Shown here: piece after piece, positions 34,394-46,472 of the stretch | How positions within the stretch are numbered: the first letter of the stretch is position 1 | How the letters are laid out: each line of letters opens with the position of its first letter | Assembly: GCA_018350325.1 (NCBI GenBank) | Contig: JAEVLN010000012.1 | Location: 2,067,991-2,131,990 of the forward strand | Direction of reading: 5' to 3' | Source: Globodera rostochiensis | Taxonomy: Eukaryota > Nematoda > Chromadorea > Rhabditida > Heteroderidae | Length of the DNA: 64,000 bases | Program-made: the position numbers and the translations under genes | Notes under the pieces: model-generated | The model's database searches: none | The model's input: the letters and a program-made list of their open reading frames with translations, nothing else | What the model was told of the DNA's origin: nothing

Positions 34394-35632
34394 ATGCGAG
34401 TGGAAAAAGTGAAAACGAGGAGAGGAAAAAAGTTTCTTGAGGACAGAGCACCAAAATTGATCGAAAATGACAAGACGGCTTTTTTTGTCAAAGGAAACAA
34501 ATGTTCTGAAGTGTTAAACAAAATGCTCGGCGAACTTTACCACCTGAGGAAACCACTCGCCAACCGGCTGCAACGGTAAAAGATTTCAGCGAAATAATAT
34601 GATGTTTATCTAAAATTTTTTAGGAACAATGATATTCATCCTTTTGAGGATGACTCGTTGCTGTGTAGATTTTCGTATAAGTTTGATGCTTCGCTGTTCG
34701 TCTTCGGGTCTAGCACAAAAAAACGGCCGACTTCGTTGGTGTTTGGCCGAATGTATGACCATCAAATGCTGGACATGGTCGAAATGCGTGTGGAAAAATT
34801 TGTTTCTAGCGACGAGTTCAAGGTTTGATTGGTTCCTCTTGAAGTTTGAGTCCAATCATTAAGTCTTAATCAGTCCTTTCATGATTAAAGCTTGAAGATT
34901 CAAAAATTGTAAGCACAAATAAGGTGATTGATGTTAGGTTGGACTTTCAAACTGAAAAGAATTCATGGCGTTTTTCCACCAATTTAAGCATAATTTTCTT
35001 CTCAGACGGAGGGCGTGACTTTGGGGGTTAAGCCGTGCATCATTTTGCAAGGCCATCTCTTTGAGTCGAATGGGACTCTCCAACGCGTGGGCAATTTGAT
35101 GGTGGATTTCTTTCGTGGCCCGAAAGTCGAGCATTTGCGACTCCAGGGCATCGAGCTGGTCATTTCATTGACTGCAATTTCCGAAGAACGAATTAATTTC
35201 CGAGTTTACAGGTGCAGAAGGGAATTTATAAAATTTACGATCAATTAAATCACCATTCAGGGCAGTACTTAAAAAGAGTATGGAATCTTCAACTCCCAAA
35301 GTGGATCTGGTCGAGATGGGGCCGAACATCGATTTTAAAATCGACAGATTGAAATTGGCCAGCGACTCACTCTTCAAAACCGCGCTCAAGAAACCCCAAG
35401 ACGTTCAGGTTATAATGAGCAATTTTTCAAGTAGCTAAAAAGCGAATTTCCATTCTAGAAAGGGCCGAAAAAGAATGTGAAGTTCGACGCGTTCGGGAAC
35501 AAAGTTGCGCAAGTGCACACCGGAAGACAGCGCACGGACACAATCCAGACCAGGAAGGTTAAAGCATTGAAGAGAAGTGCGAATGTGAAGAGATTCGATA
35601 ATGAAACTGACGTTGAAATGGATGAGGGCTGA
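34394..35632 (+). CDS. RPF2: Ribosome production factor 2 (Brix domain)
   Basis: Five exons (34394-34575, 34624-34822, 35006-35211, 35261-35408, 35459-35632) give 302 residues; human RPF2 has 306. The protein opens with RGKKFLEDRAPKL. The Brix core reads FEDDSLLCRFSYKFDASLFVFGSS in pieces, KKRPTSLVFGRMYDHQMLDM, FRGPKVEHLRLQGIE and ASDSLFKTALKKP. The C-terminal stretch QTRKVKALKR matches the family QTRKMKGLKK. RPF2 with RRS1 loads the 5S RNP onto pre-60S particles in the nucleolus. All splice sites are GT-AG and the start is the ATG at the conserved N-terminus. Confidence 0.95.
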
Positions 35633-35804
35633 ACTTCTTGAAGCTTTTTTTTGTTACGTTTGTTTAATTAAAAATTCAAGCGAATTTCAAAAATATGCAC
35701 AATTTATTCTTTATCAATTGCTGTCTTCTCTTTATTCTTTATCAAATCCGCATATTTTGTCAGCTGCTTCCTCAGGAAGTCCGTTTGACAAGCGAGACTC
35801 TAAA

Positions 35805-36557
35805 TTATTGTTTCACAACGGAAGATGCTGAAGGCATTACACTTGACTTTTCGCACATAATTCTGCGTTGATTGTTTTGAAAGTGGATACCGGTCATCGG
35901 TTGCAACACCTCTCTTGTGGTTATTGCGCAGCGGGGTCCAATTTGACACCCACTGGTCACCTGAAGGGGATTTTGTGGGATTAAAAGCTCGGCACCGAGC
36001 CCACTCCCCCCCCCCCTCTCAAAAAAAAATCGGCAAACTTAACGGACCTGAACATCAGCGCCAACCTGGCTCTGAATTCCAAAAACGTTGTAATCGCCAA
36101 CCTCCTTTGCCAAGCATACTGAAACAGTATTTTTAAAATAACGTAACGATTTGGCATTGTCGCCAAAGGTCAACTCACCCGAGCCTACCTCAAACAAGTT
36201 GTCATTTCCAATTCGCATAGTGCCCGACTGATTTCTAAAATGCAAAAGTTGGAAATTAAGTAAAATAAAGTTCACAAGTTTTGGATTTTTGCTGTTTCTT
36301 CGACAATGTTATTGGTGCCAAACTCGATGCAGCCCTCTCCCGAGTCAATGACCGCCTGAAAAATCGGAATATTTGTTTTGGAGTTTTAGAAAGTTTAGCA
36401 TAACGAAAGCCAACATGGGGATGAATGACAGTGCCGGGTCCAATTATTATATGACCTCGAAGCATACAATTGGCAACAACGGTTGCCTCGGGATGTATTT
36501 CCAGCCGTGTGCGGGTTGGTGAAGAAGTTGCCAGCGATGACAAATCAGCCGAGGACA
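35805..36557 (-). CDS. dnc-6: Dynactin subunit 6 (p27)
   Basis: A pointed-end subunit of dynactin, the cofactor of cytoplasmic dynein. It starts MSSADLSSLATSS. Hexapeptide-repeat beta-helix segments follow: LEIHPEATVVANCMLRG, HIIIGPGTVIHPHV, EFGTNNIVEETAKIQN, GTMRIGNDNLFEVGS, NVFGIQSQVGADVQV and VTSGCQIGPRCAITT, the last matching human LTSGCIIGACCNLNT. The tail is shorter than in human. The coding region is divergent from the unrecognised gene beginning at 36991. Confidence 0.88.
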
Positions 36558-36990
36558 TAATTAGGAAACAAATGAATGATGAAGGGATCGGCGACGCCGA
36601 TTTTTTGAGATGCAACCAAAATAGGAAAATGAAGCTTTTTTGGAAAAGGAGGGGCCGATGGCGCAGATGGCACCGCCGGAAAAATGTTTAGAAAAATTGA
36701 TATTTGTTAGGAAATTGACCCAAATCTCACAAAAACAGTTGTTATTTTTAGAAACTTATGCCAAAATTCAAAATTTAAAACATTTTGTTTTGTTTTTTAT
36801 TCGTTTTCCAAATCCACTCGGTAAGTCTTCTAAACTCCCCCCCCCCCCCCTTAAAACGAAATCCACTAAAAGTCTTCAAAGATCCGGCATGCCCCCCTCC
36901 CTAAATGCGCCCCTGGTTCAGTATTATCATCATGGCCTTTAAAACTCGACTTTACAATTATTGTATTAGAAAATTATTCTTTTTTTATTA
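36558..36990. other. Divergent intergenic region
   Basis: Upstream DNA of dnc-6 and of the next gene. It contains a 14-C run (36837-36850) followed by TGCCCCCCTCCCTAAATGCG, similar in style to C-rich repeats elsewhere in the window. No coding exon seen. Confidence 0.45.
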
Positions 36991-39618
36991 ATGCCGACCA
37001 CTGGACCAGGACAAAGCGGGCAACCGCCAAAAAAAAGGGTGCGATTCAGAAATGATGAACATTTTGTCAAAGTGAATATGTATGACCCCAATCCAGAGGA
37101 ATGGACGGCTTCCGATGGTAACCGAAAGTTTTTCTTAACAAATTTTAACAATTTTGTGTTTTTAAGTACAATCGCAGCCTCTGTGTCAAAGGATCAGCGG
37201 TGGAAACAACATCCGCGCCGAAGAGAGGAAACGCGAGAAGTACTCCAAAAAAGATGAGACCGATGGGGTAAAAACGAAACCGATTTTTATGATTTATTTT
37301 TCTGATAGAACACAAAATTTTAAATTTCCATATTTTCAGTGGCGCCTCATCAGCGTCGATGACGCTATTCAACGTTTTGAACCGGGTCAAAACAGCGTTG
37401 CACGAGCCATTGAAACGGAGCGATGCGACAATATTGTGGAAGAATGTTGGGAGAACAGGTTAATCGAATCCTATTTTCTGATAAGTGGACGTTCAACCAA
37501 AGTGTTAACATTTCAGAATGTCCGTTTCCGAGGTTGAGCCTCTTGATGAAGAAAATGGAACTACTGGCGCCGATGAATGGTTTCTTGAGACCAAGATCAT
37601 TCCATTGGGTTAAACACAAAGTTTTTTCCGTTTTTTAAATTTTTTTTCTAATTTAGAACTTTTACCTGCTGACGACGACGACGACCAGCAAATGCAGCAA
37701 GCAGAGTTTGTTGAAAGCGTCGCCGATGGTTGTTCAGTGGCGGCGGATGAAGATCCCGTCGAACCCGACAATCACTGGCGGTGAGCACTGACTGATTTCT
37801 GATTTGAATTAGCAATTAAACGCAATAAAAATTAGGTCGTTGGATGGTGAAAATCGGACGCAACAACTTTTGTCCGACATTGGAGCAACATTGGGCGTCC
37901 CGGAGATGACCGCTGAAGAGAAAGCGAATGCATTGGAACGTTGTGGCACCAAAACTCCACGGTTTGAATTTTCTGGCTTCTGTCTTGGCATTAAATACGG
38001 AATGTTTTGCTTTACCGTTAGGAGTTTTTCAAAATAATTTAAATCCCCAAATGCCACAGTGAGATTTGTGCCGATATGCTTCAAATGCTAAGGGCTCCTT
38101 TGTGCACCGAAGTGAGCGATAATGAGCACAGCAAGGAACAACCGATGGACAGAGAGGAGGAGGAGGCGACGACGTCAACAGATCCTTCAGACATGAAGTA
38201 AAATAGCGATATTGTACAATTAAATTTATTTTATTCAGCTACATTTACCATCAATCGGAACCCGAAGACAGTGAGGACAGCAATTTGATTGGGCTTGGGT
38301 GCTTAACTGAAAAAGAAGTTGAGCCAGTACAACAAACAAACAGCTCGACACTTGTGACCGAACTGGATGAAACGCATGGAATTGATAGTGTAACAACTCA
38401 CGAACTTCCGACTGAAAATGGAGGTGAAGAGGACATAATCGTGCTGGATGGGGATCAAACGGGCCAGGAGGAGGAACAAAACGTACTTCCGACTGAAAAT
38501 GGAGGGGCAATCGTGGTGAATGGTCATCAAACGGGTCAGGAGGAAAAAAATGTGTCAAATGAGGAGGAGGAGCAGGAGGAAGCACACGCTGAGCACGCGG
38601 AAGAGGGGGAGATTGAAGAGGAGGAGGATGATGATGAGGAAGAAGAAGAAGAGAGCGTCCTCCCGCCAGGGCTTTTTGTTGACAGTTCTGGAGAAGACAA
38701 TGAGAACGAAGTTGTCGTTTTGTTCCAAATTTTTGGAATGAGTAAAAACATTGTTATTTTAAGGTATCGTCTGCAACTCCCCAACATACTCAGCATGAAC
38801 ATTCACTCGTGGATTTGACCGAACTTAGTCCAAGTCGTAGGGCCCGTCCAATAGCCACCACGGCGCTGACATTATCTCCCCAAAAGGCCAATTCGAATGG
38901 TCAAGATGAACGGCCAGCGGTTTTGGAAGCCCGGCAGACACCTCCAACATCAGTGCTTTCTTCACCGATTCGCGAAGTCTGCCCGACAACTCAAAGCCCA
39001 TCCAAAGCACTTCAAAAAGACCGTCGGACATCTCCAGCACAGAGTTGCGCTGCTAGAAAATTTTATTAAAAAATGAAAGTTTTATTTTTAAGTCGGAATT
39101 CCATTGGGTTTTTTTGAAAATATTGTTTTGCTTTTCTTACATTATTATTCGGTGGGGTTCAGCAGTGCGTCAACAAACTCAAGGGAAATTTTTGAAAAAA
39201 ATCCAACAAAATATTGGATATTTTTTTAAACTTTTATATTCAGCATCAGTTCCTTCGCCCCGAGCGTCGTCCCCTCCGAAAGGTAAACGCACACGTTCAA
39301 AGCGCAAAAGAAGTAAACGATCGGCGACTCCGGACACTAGCAAAGTCGTCAACCAACTGCTGAATGCCCCAAGCCGACAACCAATTGTATTATTTATTAC
39401 TATAATATAGTGGTCATGTTTAAACACTTGAAATGGCTATCAATGAGACATGTTTGTTCATTGGTTGACCATTTTAGGTTCATGATGTGCCCAAGCTAAC
39501 TGCGAATACGTACAGAAGAGGTCGTGCTGACCCGGACTGGTGGTTGAACACTAAGCAGAAGAAACGGACAAAAAAACAAAAAAAGAGGGAGTTGGAGCGG
39601 CAGCGTCACAAAAAGTAA
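36991..39618 (+). CDS. Unrecognised charged protein with a candidate PP1-docking motif
   Basis: Exons join in phase from ATG at 36991. The N-terminal exon contains KKRVRF, which fits the RVxF docking motif of protein phosphatase 1. Next come NNIRAEERKREKYSKK, a conserved-looking block WRLISVDDAIQRFEPG / NIVEECWENR, and a long acidic region ([24 protein letters not shown] near 38610-38650) with two similar copies of VLPTENGG / TTHELPTENGG and GHQTGQEE / GDQTGQEE. A Ser/Pro-rich region follows (PSPRASSPPKGKRTRSKRKR), and the end is strongly basic (WWLNTKQKKRTKKQKKRE). The composition suggests a nuclear protein. I do not recognise the family. Internal boundaries after 38740 are approximate. Confidence 0.6.
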
Positions 39619-39762
39619 AATGGAAAGAAACATTATTGGTGAATGAACGGGGAACACAAAGTGAATGGAAGGGAAAAATAAACAAAAATTCCAAAAATTA
39701 CTTCTGTAGAGAGTCGAAGGTACCCAAATGCACAAATGGCCCCATTGTTATATTGAAAATCG

Positions 39763-41344
39763 ATGGCATTTTATAGTATTGAAGTCAATGCGCAACTCAA
39801 CCAAACTGCCGGTCCGTCGTTGACCGCCCCTCTTCCCGTCGAACCGCTCCTTTCTACGCCAATTGGGATGGACATTTGCTCACCGCAAAAATCGCCGCCC
39901 CCGCGGCCTCCGCATCCAATTCCCCCGCCGCCCCCGCTGTTGCTGTTGCCGCTGCCGCAATTGATCGAAAGTGTGCCGATGCCGTCGAAGCTGTTCCAAA
40001 TTTGTGGTCGTTTTTACTTCAAAAATTCGCCCGAACCGCGTATTCCGGTCACCGACGTTCGCCTGCATCCCTGTGAGTTTAAAAGTGTTACGCGCTTCAA
40101 ATTGATCCATTTTTTTAATATTTTACTCAATCAAAAGACAAACAGCCGTTGTTCCCTCCCTTTTCAGTTGTCACTGATTGCCATCATTTGTTTACGCATG
40201 GCAATTGTTCATTCCTCACAAGATGCAAATTTTCTCATGGCAACTTTGAGCAGACCACCGGATGGCTGAACGCATTGATGCAATTCAAGGCTATGGAAGA
40301 GAGTCTAAGGTAAAGGCACACTCCAATTTAATAAGCAATTCATTTATTATTTCACTTCCAATTAATTGTTTTCCCCACTTTTTGTTTCATGCCGATCAAA
40401 AAAAGCATTTTTGAACGTTCAGTGTGCTACATTTGTTTTATTATTATTCAGTTTTCTCTTGTAATAAAGACCAAAGGCACATTGATCGGAAGTTGAGAGG
40501 GGGGGGGGGGGGGTAATGTTGGTTATAAAATGGTTGTGCAGCAGTTCTGCTAAAAAAAGTTCTTTTTGGGTTTGTGGAAGTGCACCTTTTCTTGCCTAGT
40601 TTAGGTAGTCTACTTAACCATTTTATTTACTATTTAAACTACAACAGATCGCCAATGGCACGCGCCAGTAAATCGCCCACGGCTTCGCCTACGGCACGTT
40701 CCAGTAAATCGCCCACGGCATACTCCCGTCACAGCAATTCGCCTACGGCACGCCTCAGTCGCAGCAAGTTGCCCAAGGCATACTCCTGCCGTTACCGCAA
40801 CAAATCGCCTGTCGCACGCTCCTCTCAAAGCAGATCACCTACGACGCGCCCCTATAGAAGCTGCAGCCGGTCGACATTGGTCCGCTCCCGTCGCAGCAGA
40901 TCACCAATGGCACACTGCCGCCGTCACAGCAAATCGCCTGTCGCACGCTCCTCTCAAAGCCGATCGCCTACGGCGCGCCATTACAGAAGCCACATCAGAT
41001 CGCCTACGGCGCGCCATTACAGAAGCCGCAGCAGATCGCCTACGGCGCGCCATTACAGAAGCCGCAGCAGATCGCCTACGGCGCGCCATTACAGAAGCCG
41101 CAGCAGATCGCCTACGGCGCGCCACTACAGAAGCCGCAGCAGATCGCCTGCGGCGCGCCATTACAGAAGCGGCAGCAGATCGCCTGCGGCGCGCCGTTAC
41201 AGAAGCCGTAGCAGATCGCCTGCGGCGCGCCGTTACAGAAGCCGTAGCAGATCGCCTGCGGCGCGCCGTTACAGAAGCCGTAGCAGATCACCAATGGCGC
41301 GTTCCCGCTCCAACATATCGCGTGTGGGAGGCTCTCCTCGTTGA
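39763..41344 (+). CDS. CCCH zinc-finger protein with RS domain
   Basis: Three exons (39763-40072, 40168-40309, 40648-41344) close the frame at 382 residues. The first exon is Pro/Leu-rich and ends ICGRFYFKN...RLHP. Exon 2 creates a canonical CCCH finger with spacing C-x8-C-x5-C-x3-H (DCHHLFTHGNCSFLTRCKFSH). Exon 3 is an RS domain made of 12-residue repeats (SPTARHYRSRSR). CCCH plus RS is known in splicing proteins such as the U2AF35 relatives, but no U2AF-homology RRM is present here. A nuclear pre-mRNA role is inference. The first ATG of the frame was used as the start. In another frame exon 1 is also open, but only this frame joins in phase to the finger. Confidence 0.72.
40965..41290 (+). 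repeat. 36-bp coding minisatellite (RS repeats)
   Basis: About nine tandem copies of a 36-bp unit containing GATCGCCTACGGCGCGCCAT, each encoding 12 residues. Later copies differ in step (CTACGG to CTGCGG, CATTAC to CGTTAC), which suggests recent expansion. Confidence 0.92.
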
Positions 41345-41840
41345 AGAAATCGATGGCACGTATTTAAGCCCGTTCATTTATTGGTCTCCTCTGACTTTCC
41401 ATATCATTTTCTTATTCCTTTTTTCATTCCATTCGCGCATTGTTTTATGAAGACCATTTTTAGTCCCTTACATACAATCAAGATTGTGTGAAACAATCAA
41501 GATTTGTGTGAATCCCTTACAAATCTCGGAATTTTCTCGCGAATGCAGAATAAAGCGTAAAAATGGTGCCAAATGGCTTTTCTCTCTCATTTGACGTCAG
41601 TGGTTTTTGGCTTACTCTCCGCAAATTTCCGTGCCAATGGAGCGCGAAAAACATTAATTTTCTCTCTCCCTCCCCTAAGGGGGGTAGCCGTCCAGAAATT
41701 CCATCCAATCAATTTGATGGGTTTGTTTTGGGCATTTGCGGGTCCCCCCTAACCATTTTTGGGTTTCACTCGCCAAAACTGCCTCTGAACTTTTGTTTGT
41801 TACCTGCTGTTTAAATCGCAACCAAAAAGGGGTGGGCCAA
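41345..41840. other. Region between the CCCH/RS gene and the TWK channel
   Basis: Contains a short duplicated motif CAATCAAGATTGTGTGAA / CAATCAAGATTTGTGTGAA at about 41475-41515. No recognised gene; probably 3' UTR and channel promoter. Confidence 0.5.
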
Positions 41841-44586
41841 ATGGGCTTTCAGCCCCGAGGGGAGCCGACAATTTGTGGGCCAATTGTTTGGACGACTCCT
41901 CCGCCTGAGGGCACAAAACCTTCGAAAATTGGGCGGTTGGCCAAAGGTGCCCGGGTTACCGGTAACAATGGCTGTGGCACGGCGGGGGCCGGACGTCTCA
42001 CGCCACGCCGACGATGGCGCCAATTCATTGGCGAACTCTTCCGAATGGACGACGCGGCATCGGCGGAAGCGCTCCCCGCGGGCGGTCAAATTGGCGGCGA
42101 CGCGGCGGCGGGCATCGCTTACAAAATTCGTCTTGCGGTGCCGCATGGTGGGCTTTGATGGATATGCTTTTAGCCCGAACTATCCGGAGCTAAAATAAAT
42201 AATTAATTAATGAAGATTATTTTTGGATATTTTTCGATAATGATAATTAATCGAAATATTCGTAATCGTTTTTCGGTCAAAGCCGTTTGAAAGCGCCTTT
42301 GGGCGGACAAATGCCATTCCGAGGGGTGACTCTGTCGCCCCTTCGGCAATTAATTCTCAAAAAAATGCATCCCCCGCAGTGCTCATCTTCTCGACGACCA
42401 TTTTATACAGTTTGCTTGGGGCGTTGGTTTGTTTTTTAAATAAATTTGAATGTTTTCATTAAACAAATTCCCTTTTTTAGGCTTTTCAACGTTTGGAACG
42501 ACCTTATGAGGCGTTTAAAAATGCTCTTTAAAAAGAAAACTCATTTTCCCTAACAAATCGTTCAGTTTGCACATCTTCAAAAGCACTCTTTGACCATTTC
42601 ACAAGCGCAAGTGAACGTTTTTTTGTGAATTAAAATTTTAATTCTGTCGTTGCTCAGAATGCCGTCGTCCAACTCGGCCTCTCCTCCAACGCTTCGGCGA
42701 CGACGACAGAAGATGACGACGACGACCCGTTCTTCAACATTACTCTGCTGAACACTGTCGACGAGCTCATCCGCGTCACCATGGAGGGTCCGTCCGTCCG
42801 TGGCAGGATGTAACCGGATGACAACAAAAAAGAGTCCGGAAACCGGAAGTTCGGCTCTCAAAAAAATGTGCAGAATTCCGGAGGACCCAAAAATGTGCCG
42901 GGATCCGGTTACATTCCCGGCCGTAGTCCATTCATTTGCACTTCAAGAAGTATTTCAGCCTTCGAGGAGGGCATTCGTGCCGACGAACTTATGCTGGGCA
43001 CGGGGCGTCTCCGGAATTGGCAAAATTTGACACATTTCCCCGCGGGGTTGGAGCAACATTCGGTTGGTTGATGTTTTTTGTTTGTTTGAAATTCCCTACA
43101 AAAATTCGTCGGTAGGCCGAGCATCAAAGCCCCAAATGGAACTTCCACTCGTCATTGTGCGTTAAATGCCATAATTTTAGACCAAATTTGCCCGGTGCGC
43201 TTTTCATAGATTTTTCACGACAACTTTGCTGACTTCGATTGGCTACGGGAATTTGGGTGTGCGAATTGCTTGCGACTTTTGTCGCGAATTGATCAGTCTT
43301 TTTTCTGATCACTTTCAGTGCCCATCTCTCCGCTGGGCCGTCTCTTTTGCATTTTTTACGCTCTCTTCGGCATTCCATTGACTCTGATTACCATCGCCGA
43401 TGTGGCCAAATTTTTTGCGGTGTGTCCACAATTAATAATAACGCCCCGGGGGTTTTGAAAGAAACAAAAAAAAAAAAAAACTCCCCTTAGGATATGATTT
43501 TGTGGGGCGGCGAATGGTTGGAGGATGGCCTAAGAACGCTTTGCAAAGGAGGCCAAAGCGCAGAGGAAACGGAACGGCGCAGAGAGAGAGAATGGCGCCG
43601 GAGGGAACAGCACGAGGAGGGCGAGCAGTTCCTCCGAGTGCCCGGACCGTACACAAAAGTACTACCGTACTCTACCGTACCTCTTCACCCTGCCGTACTT
43701 TCTTTCCCCCCAGGCGTTCGTGCTGTCTTTGCTGCTCATCTACATGCTTTCCATGGCGGTGCTGTTCTCGCGTCTCCAACATGGCTGGAATTTGCTGGAC
43801 TCGCTGTACTTCACCCTAATAACGATGGTAAGCGAAAATTGGTTTTTTATAATAAATTAAAAATCGGAATTTCCCGAAGCCCAAAATTTGATTTCCCCCG
43901 AGGTGACCATCGGTTTCGGCGACTTTTGTCCCCCGGCAAACACCGAACCGTCCGACAGCGAACCCAACCATTACGGCGGTTGGATTCTGTTCATCATCGT
44001 CGGCCTCACTCTGTCCACTCTTACGGTATATACCGTATAAGTGCAAACGAACCGATCGATCGATCCATCCATCGCCTGGGGGGGGGGGCGATCGGACGGG
44101 CATCGAAAGCTCTTACATAATTTATGCGTAACCGACCGAACCCTTTGCACACTTACAGGTCGACTTAGTCGGATCCGCGTACATTGACCGTAAGAGAAAT
44201 TTGGAAAATTAAACAAAAAACAAATTTAAATTTCGTTGCCTAAGGCATTCACAATTTGGGCCGCAGCTTCCGTTTGGGCTCCTTCCTAACAATGTGAGCG
44301 CTAATTGGGAGGCGTAAAAACAAAATGCCTCAGGCTGAAGTTGGGCCGTGGCGAGTGCGTCTCCGACTCGGCGCGTCTTCTGCGTCAGCTGAACGCGGGC
44401 GCGTACATTCCTGCCGATCTGAAGCTGATCCCGTACATCGACACGCTGATCCGCTCGCGGTCGTCCGCCGAAACGCTTTTGCTCAGCGCCGCAAGGGACA
44501 CGGCGGAAACGGCGGCCGTCGCGTCGGCACGGTCCACTCCCCGGACGGCGGAGGAGGCCGTTCACGGGGCGGACAATTTGGTTTAA
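41841..44586 (+). CDS. Two-pore-domain potassium channel (TWK family)
   Basis: A background K+ channel of the plasma membrane. The N-terminal exon ends AYKIRLAVPH (42147). TM1 follows (VLIFSTTILYSLLGALAF, 42380-42426 and 42481 onward) with QRLERPYE. The extracellular cap carries N-glycosylation sites (NAS, NIT, NLT). Pore 1 is FFTTTLLTSIGYGN and pore 2 is YFTLITMVTIGFGDF, both full selectivity filters. TM segments FCIFYALFGIPLTLITIADV, FVLSLLLIYMLSMAVLF and WILFIIVGLTLSTLTVDLVG surround them, and an Arg/Ser-rich tail ends at 44586. The start is uncertain: 41841 (MGFQPRGEP) or 42043 (MDDAASAEA). Only the part from about 42100 on is clearly family-like. The intron after 42522 has no GT donor and appears to be GC-AG. 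Confidence 0.85.
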
Positions 44587-46472
44587 AAGATTGGAAAAGA
44601 ATGCAAAAAATGCCAAAGTGATTCGTCTCGCCGAATGGCACCCGTCCACCAATCAATATTATTATTTGCATTTTACTCCATCCCTTCTCATTTTTGTGCC
44701 AAACTTTGACGATCCGCTGAGAACACACAAATTCAAGAAGTTCGGGAAAGCACATTTTGTACTTTTTGTTTTTTTTGGGTTTGAGAGAAAAGTCGATAAA
44801 ACAGAACGAAAAAGAACCGTCCGTCCATACGTCCTCCATGCATTCATTCACATCCAAACCGTCCATTTATTCGTCCCATCGGCAACGTCAGAAAGTGTAA
44901 GGCGCCCGGGGGGGGGGGGCTCTCATCGCATCACAATGACCACCGACCGCCCAAAGTCAGAGGAGCCCCAAAGCCCCAAGGTCGACGAATGGGAGGGAGG
45001 ACATTGACCGGGGGGAGGGGGAGGGCCCCGACCGCCGCGAGGTGTCCGTCCGTCCACCGCCCGAACCCTTCCCAACCAGCACCTCCCCCAATCCCTGTCC
45101 GATCGATCAGCAGCCAGCCCCAGCCCCAACCAGCATCCATCCCCCTGTCGTCGTCGTCCAATACCCCTCCCCCCCCTCCCTCCCCCCCCCTCTCTCTCCC
45201 GATATTTTCATGCCCCCCCCCACCCATTCACATCCATCATCTCCACCGCCGCGCGACAACGAAGACGAAGATGGAGGTGAATTGGCGAGTCGAGAATGGA
45301 TTTTTGCGAGAGATTTGGTGTTTGGGATTGGATGTGCAGCACCCAAAGTGATTCACCACCACCACAACAGCGCCCAACACTTATGAGTTGTGTATGCACA
45401 CCTTCAGCAGACGATGGAGCAGGTCGGGGAGGGGGAGGGGGGGGGGGGTCGTTCAAATTTGCACTCGGACCCCCGGGGGGGGGGGAGTTCGCCCTCTTGT
45501 CATACCTTCCAAATTGCTTTCCCCGCGCGAATGTTTCATATGTTTGGGTCGTCCATAGGGAGCCCATCCGATCAGAGACCAACTTTTGGATTCGATTTTC
45601 GATCAAACGAACGAACACATTCCTTCCTCTCAATTTGCCGGTCGTAACTGACCATAACAATCTCCCCGCTTTTATTGGCTTCTTTTCGGGGAATTCTTCG
45701 CCCCCTCTCCCCCAAGGCAATTTTTGCGCGAAACGTCGACGAAGAAACTCGCCCGAGGCCACCCCCCCCATTCCTCCCATTACCCCCCCCCCCTCCCACC
45801 ACCCCGAAATCATCTCCCATCTTTCGCCGTCCGTTCCAGCTCCTTCTCCCCCCCCCCTTCCCCACATCATCCCTATCCCTCCTCTTCATCCCCCCACAAA
45901 TGCATCCACAAAGTCTTCTTCTTCCTGGACATTATTCTTCATTCATTCACCTGCGAGGTTGGGGGAGGGGGGACGAAAAGCAAAATTTATCTCTGTTCAC
46001 GGTGGACAATAAACACTGATTTGATCAGTCTCTGCGCTGATCTGATCACAATGACCTTCTCTTCCTATCTGGTTCCTCCATCTCGCTTTTCTCTTCCATT
46101 TGCCCCCCTCCCCTCCCCTCTGATGAATCGATTCGATGATTTGTTGATTGAATGTGAGTGAGTGAGTGAATGCACTGCGCAAACGTGGGGGGTAGGTGGT
46201 AGGGGGGGGGGTCAAGAGTAATCTCGAGATTGGGGGGGGGCGGCAGATACGCGCCGCCACATATCCCTCCCGAATCAAACTCCGAAATCACAGCAGCCTT
46301 TCGCCTTTATTTGCGTCAACACTCACAAATCAGCCGCCCGCCCACGCCTAAAGCATTCTTTGGTCGTTTCTTCGCGCGGCCGCCTTCCCTTTGGCATTTT
46401 TTTCCCGAATTTTGCGCGGCCCCCCCCCAAGGCATTTGCTGGCCTTGGCCGCTATGTGCAATCAATTAAGAG
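44587..46472. other. Intergenic region, C/T-rich
   Basis: About 1.9 kb dominated by poly-C and poly-G runs and CCTCC-rich low complexity (45000-45250, 45770-45900). Several long open frames overlap on both strands but none has conserved content. It likely contains the 5' region of the ESRP/SYM-2 gene. Confidence 0.55.

Noticed and set aside
44989..46019. Long overlapping open frames on both strands before the ESRP gene
   Set aside because: C/T-rich low complexity. None of the frames resembles the ESRP N-terminal domain or any known family.
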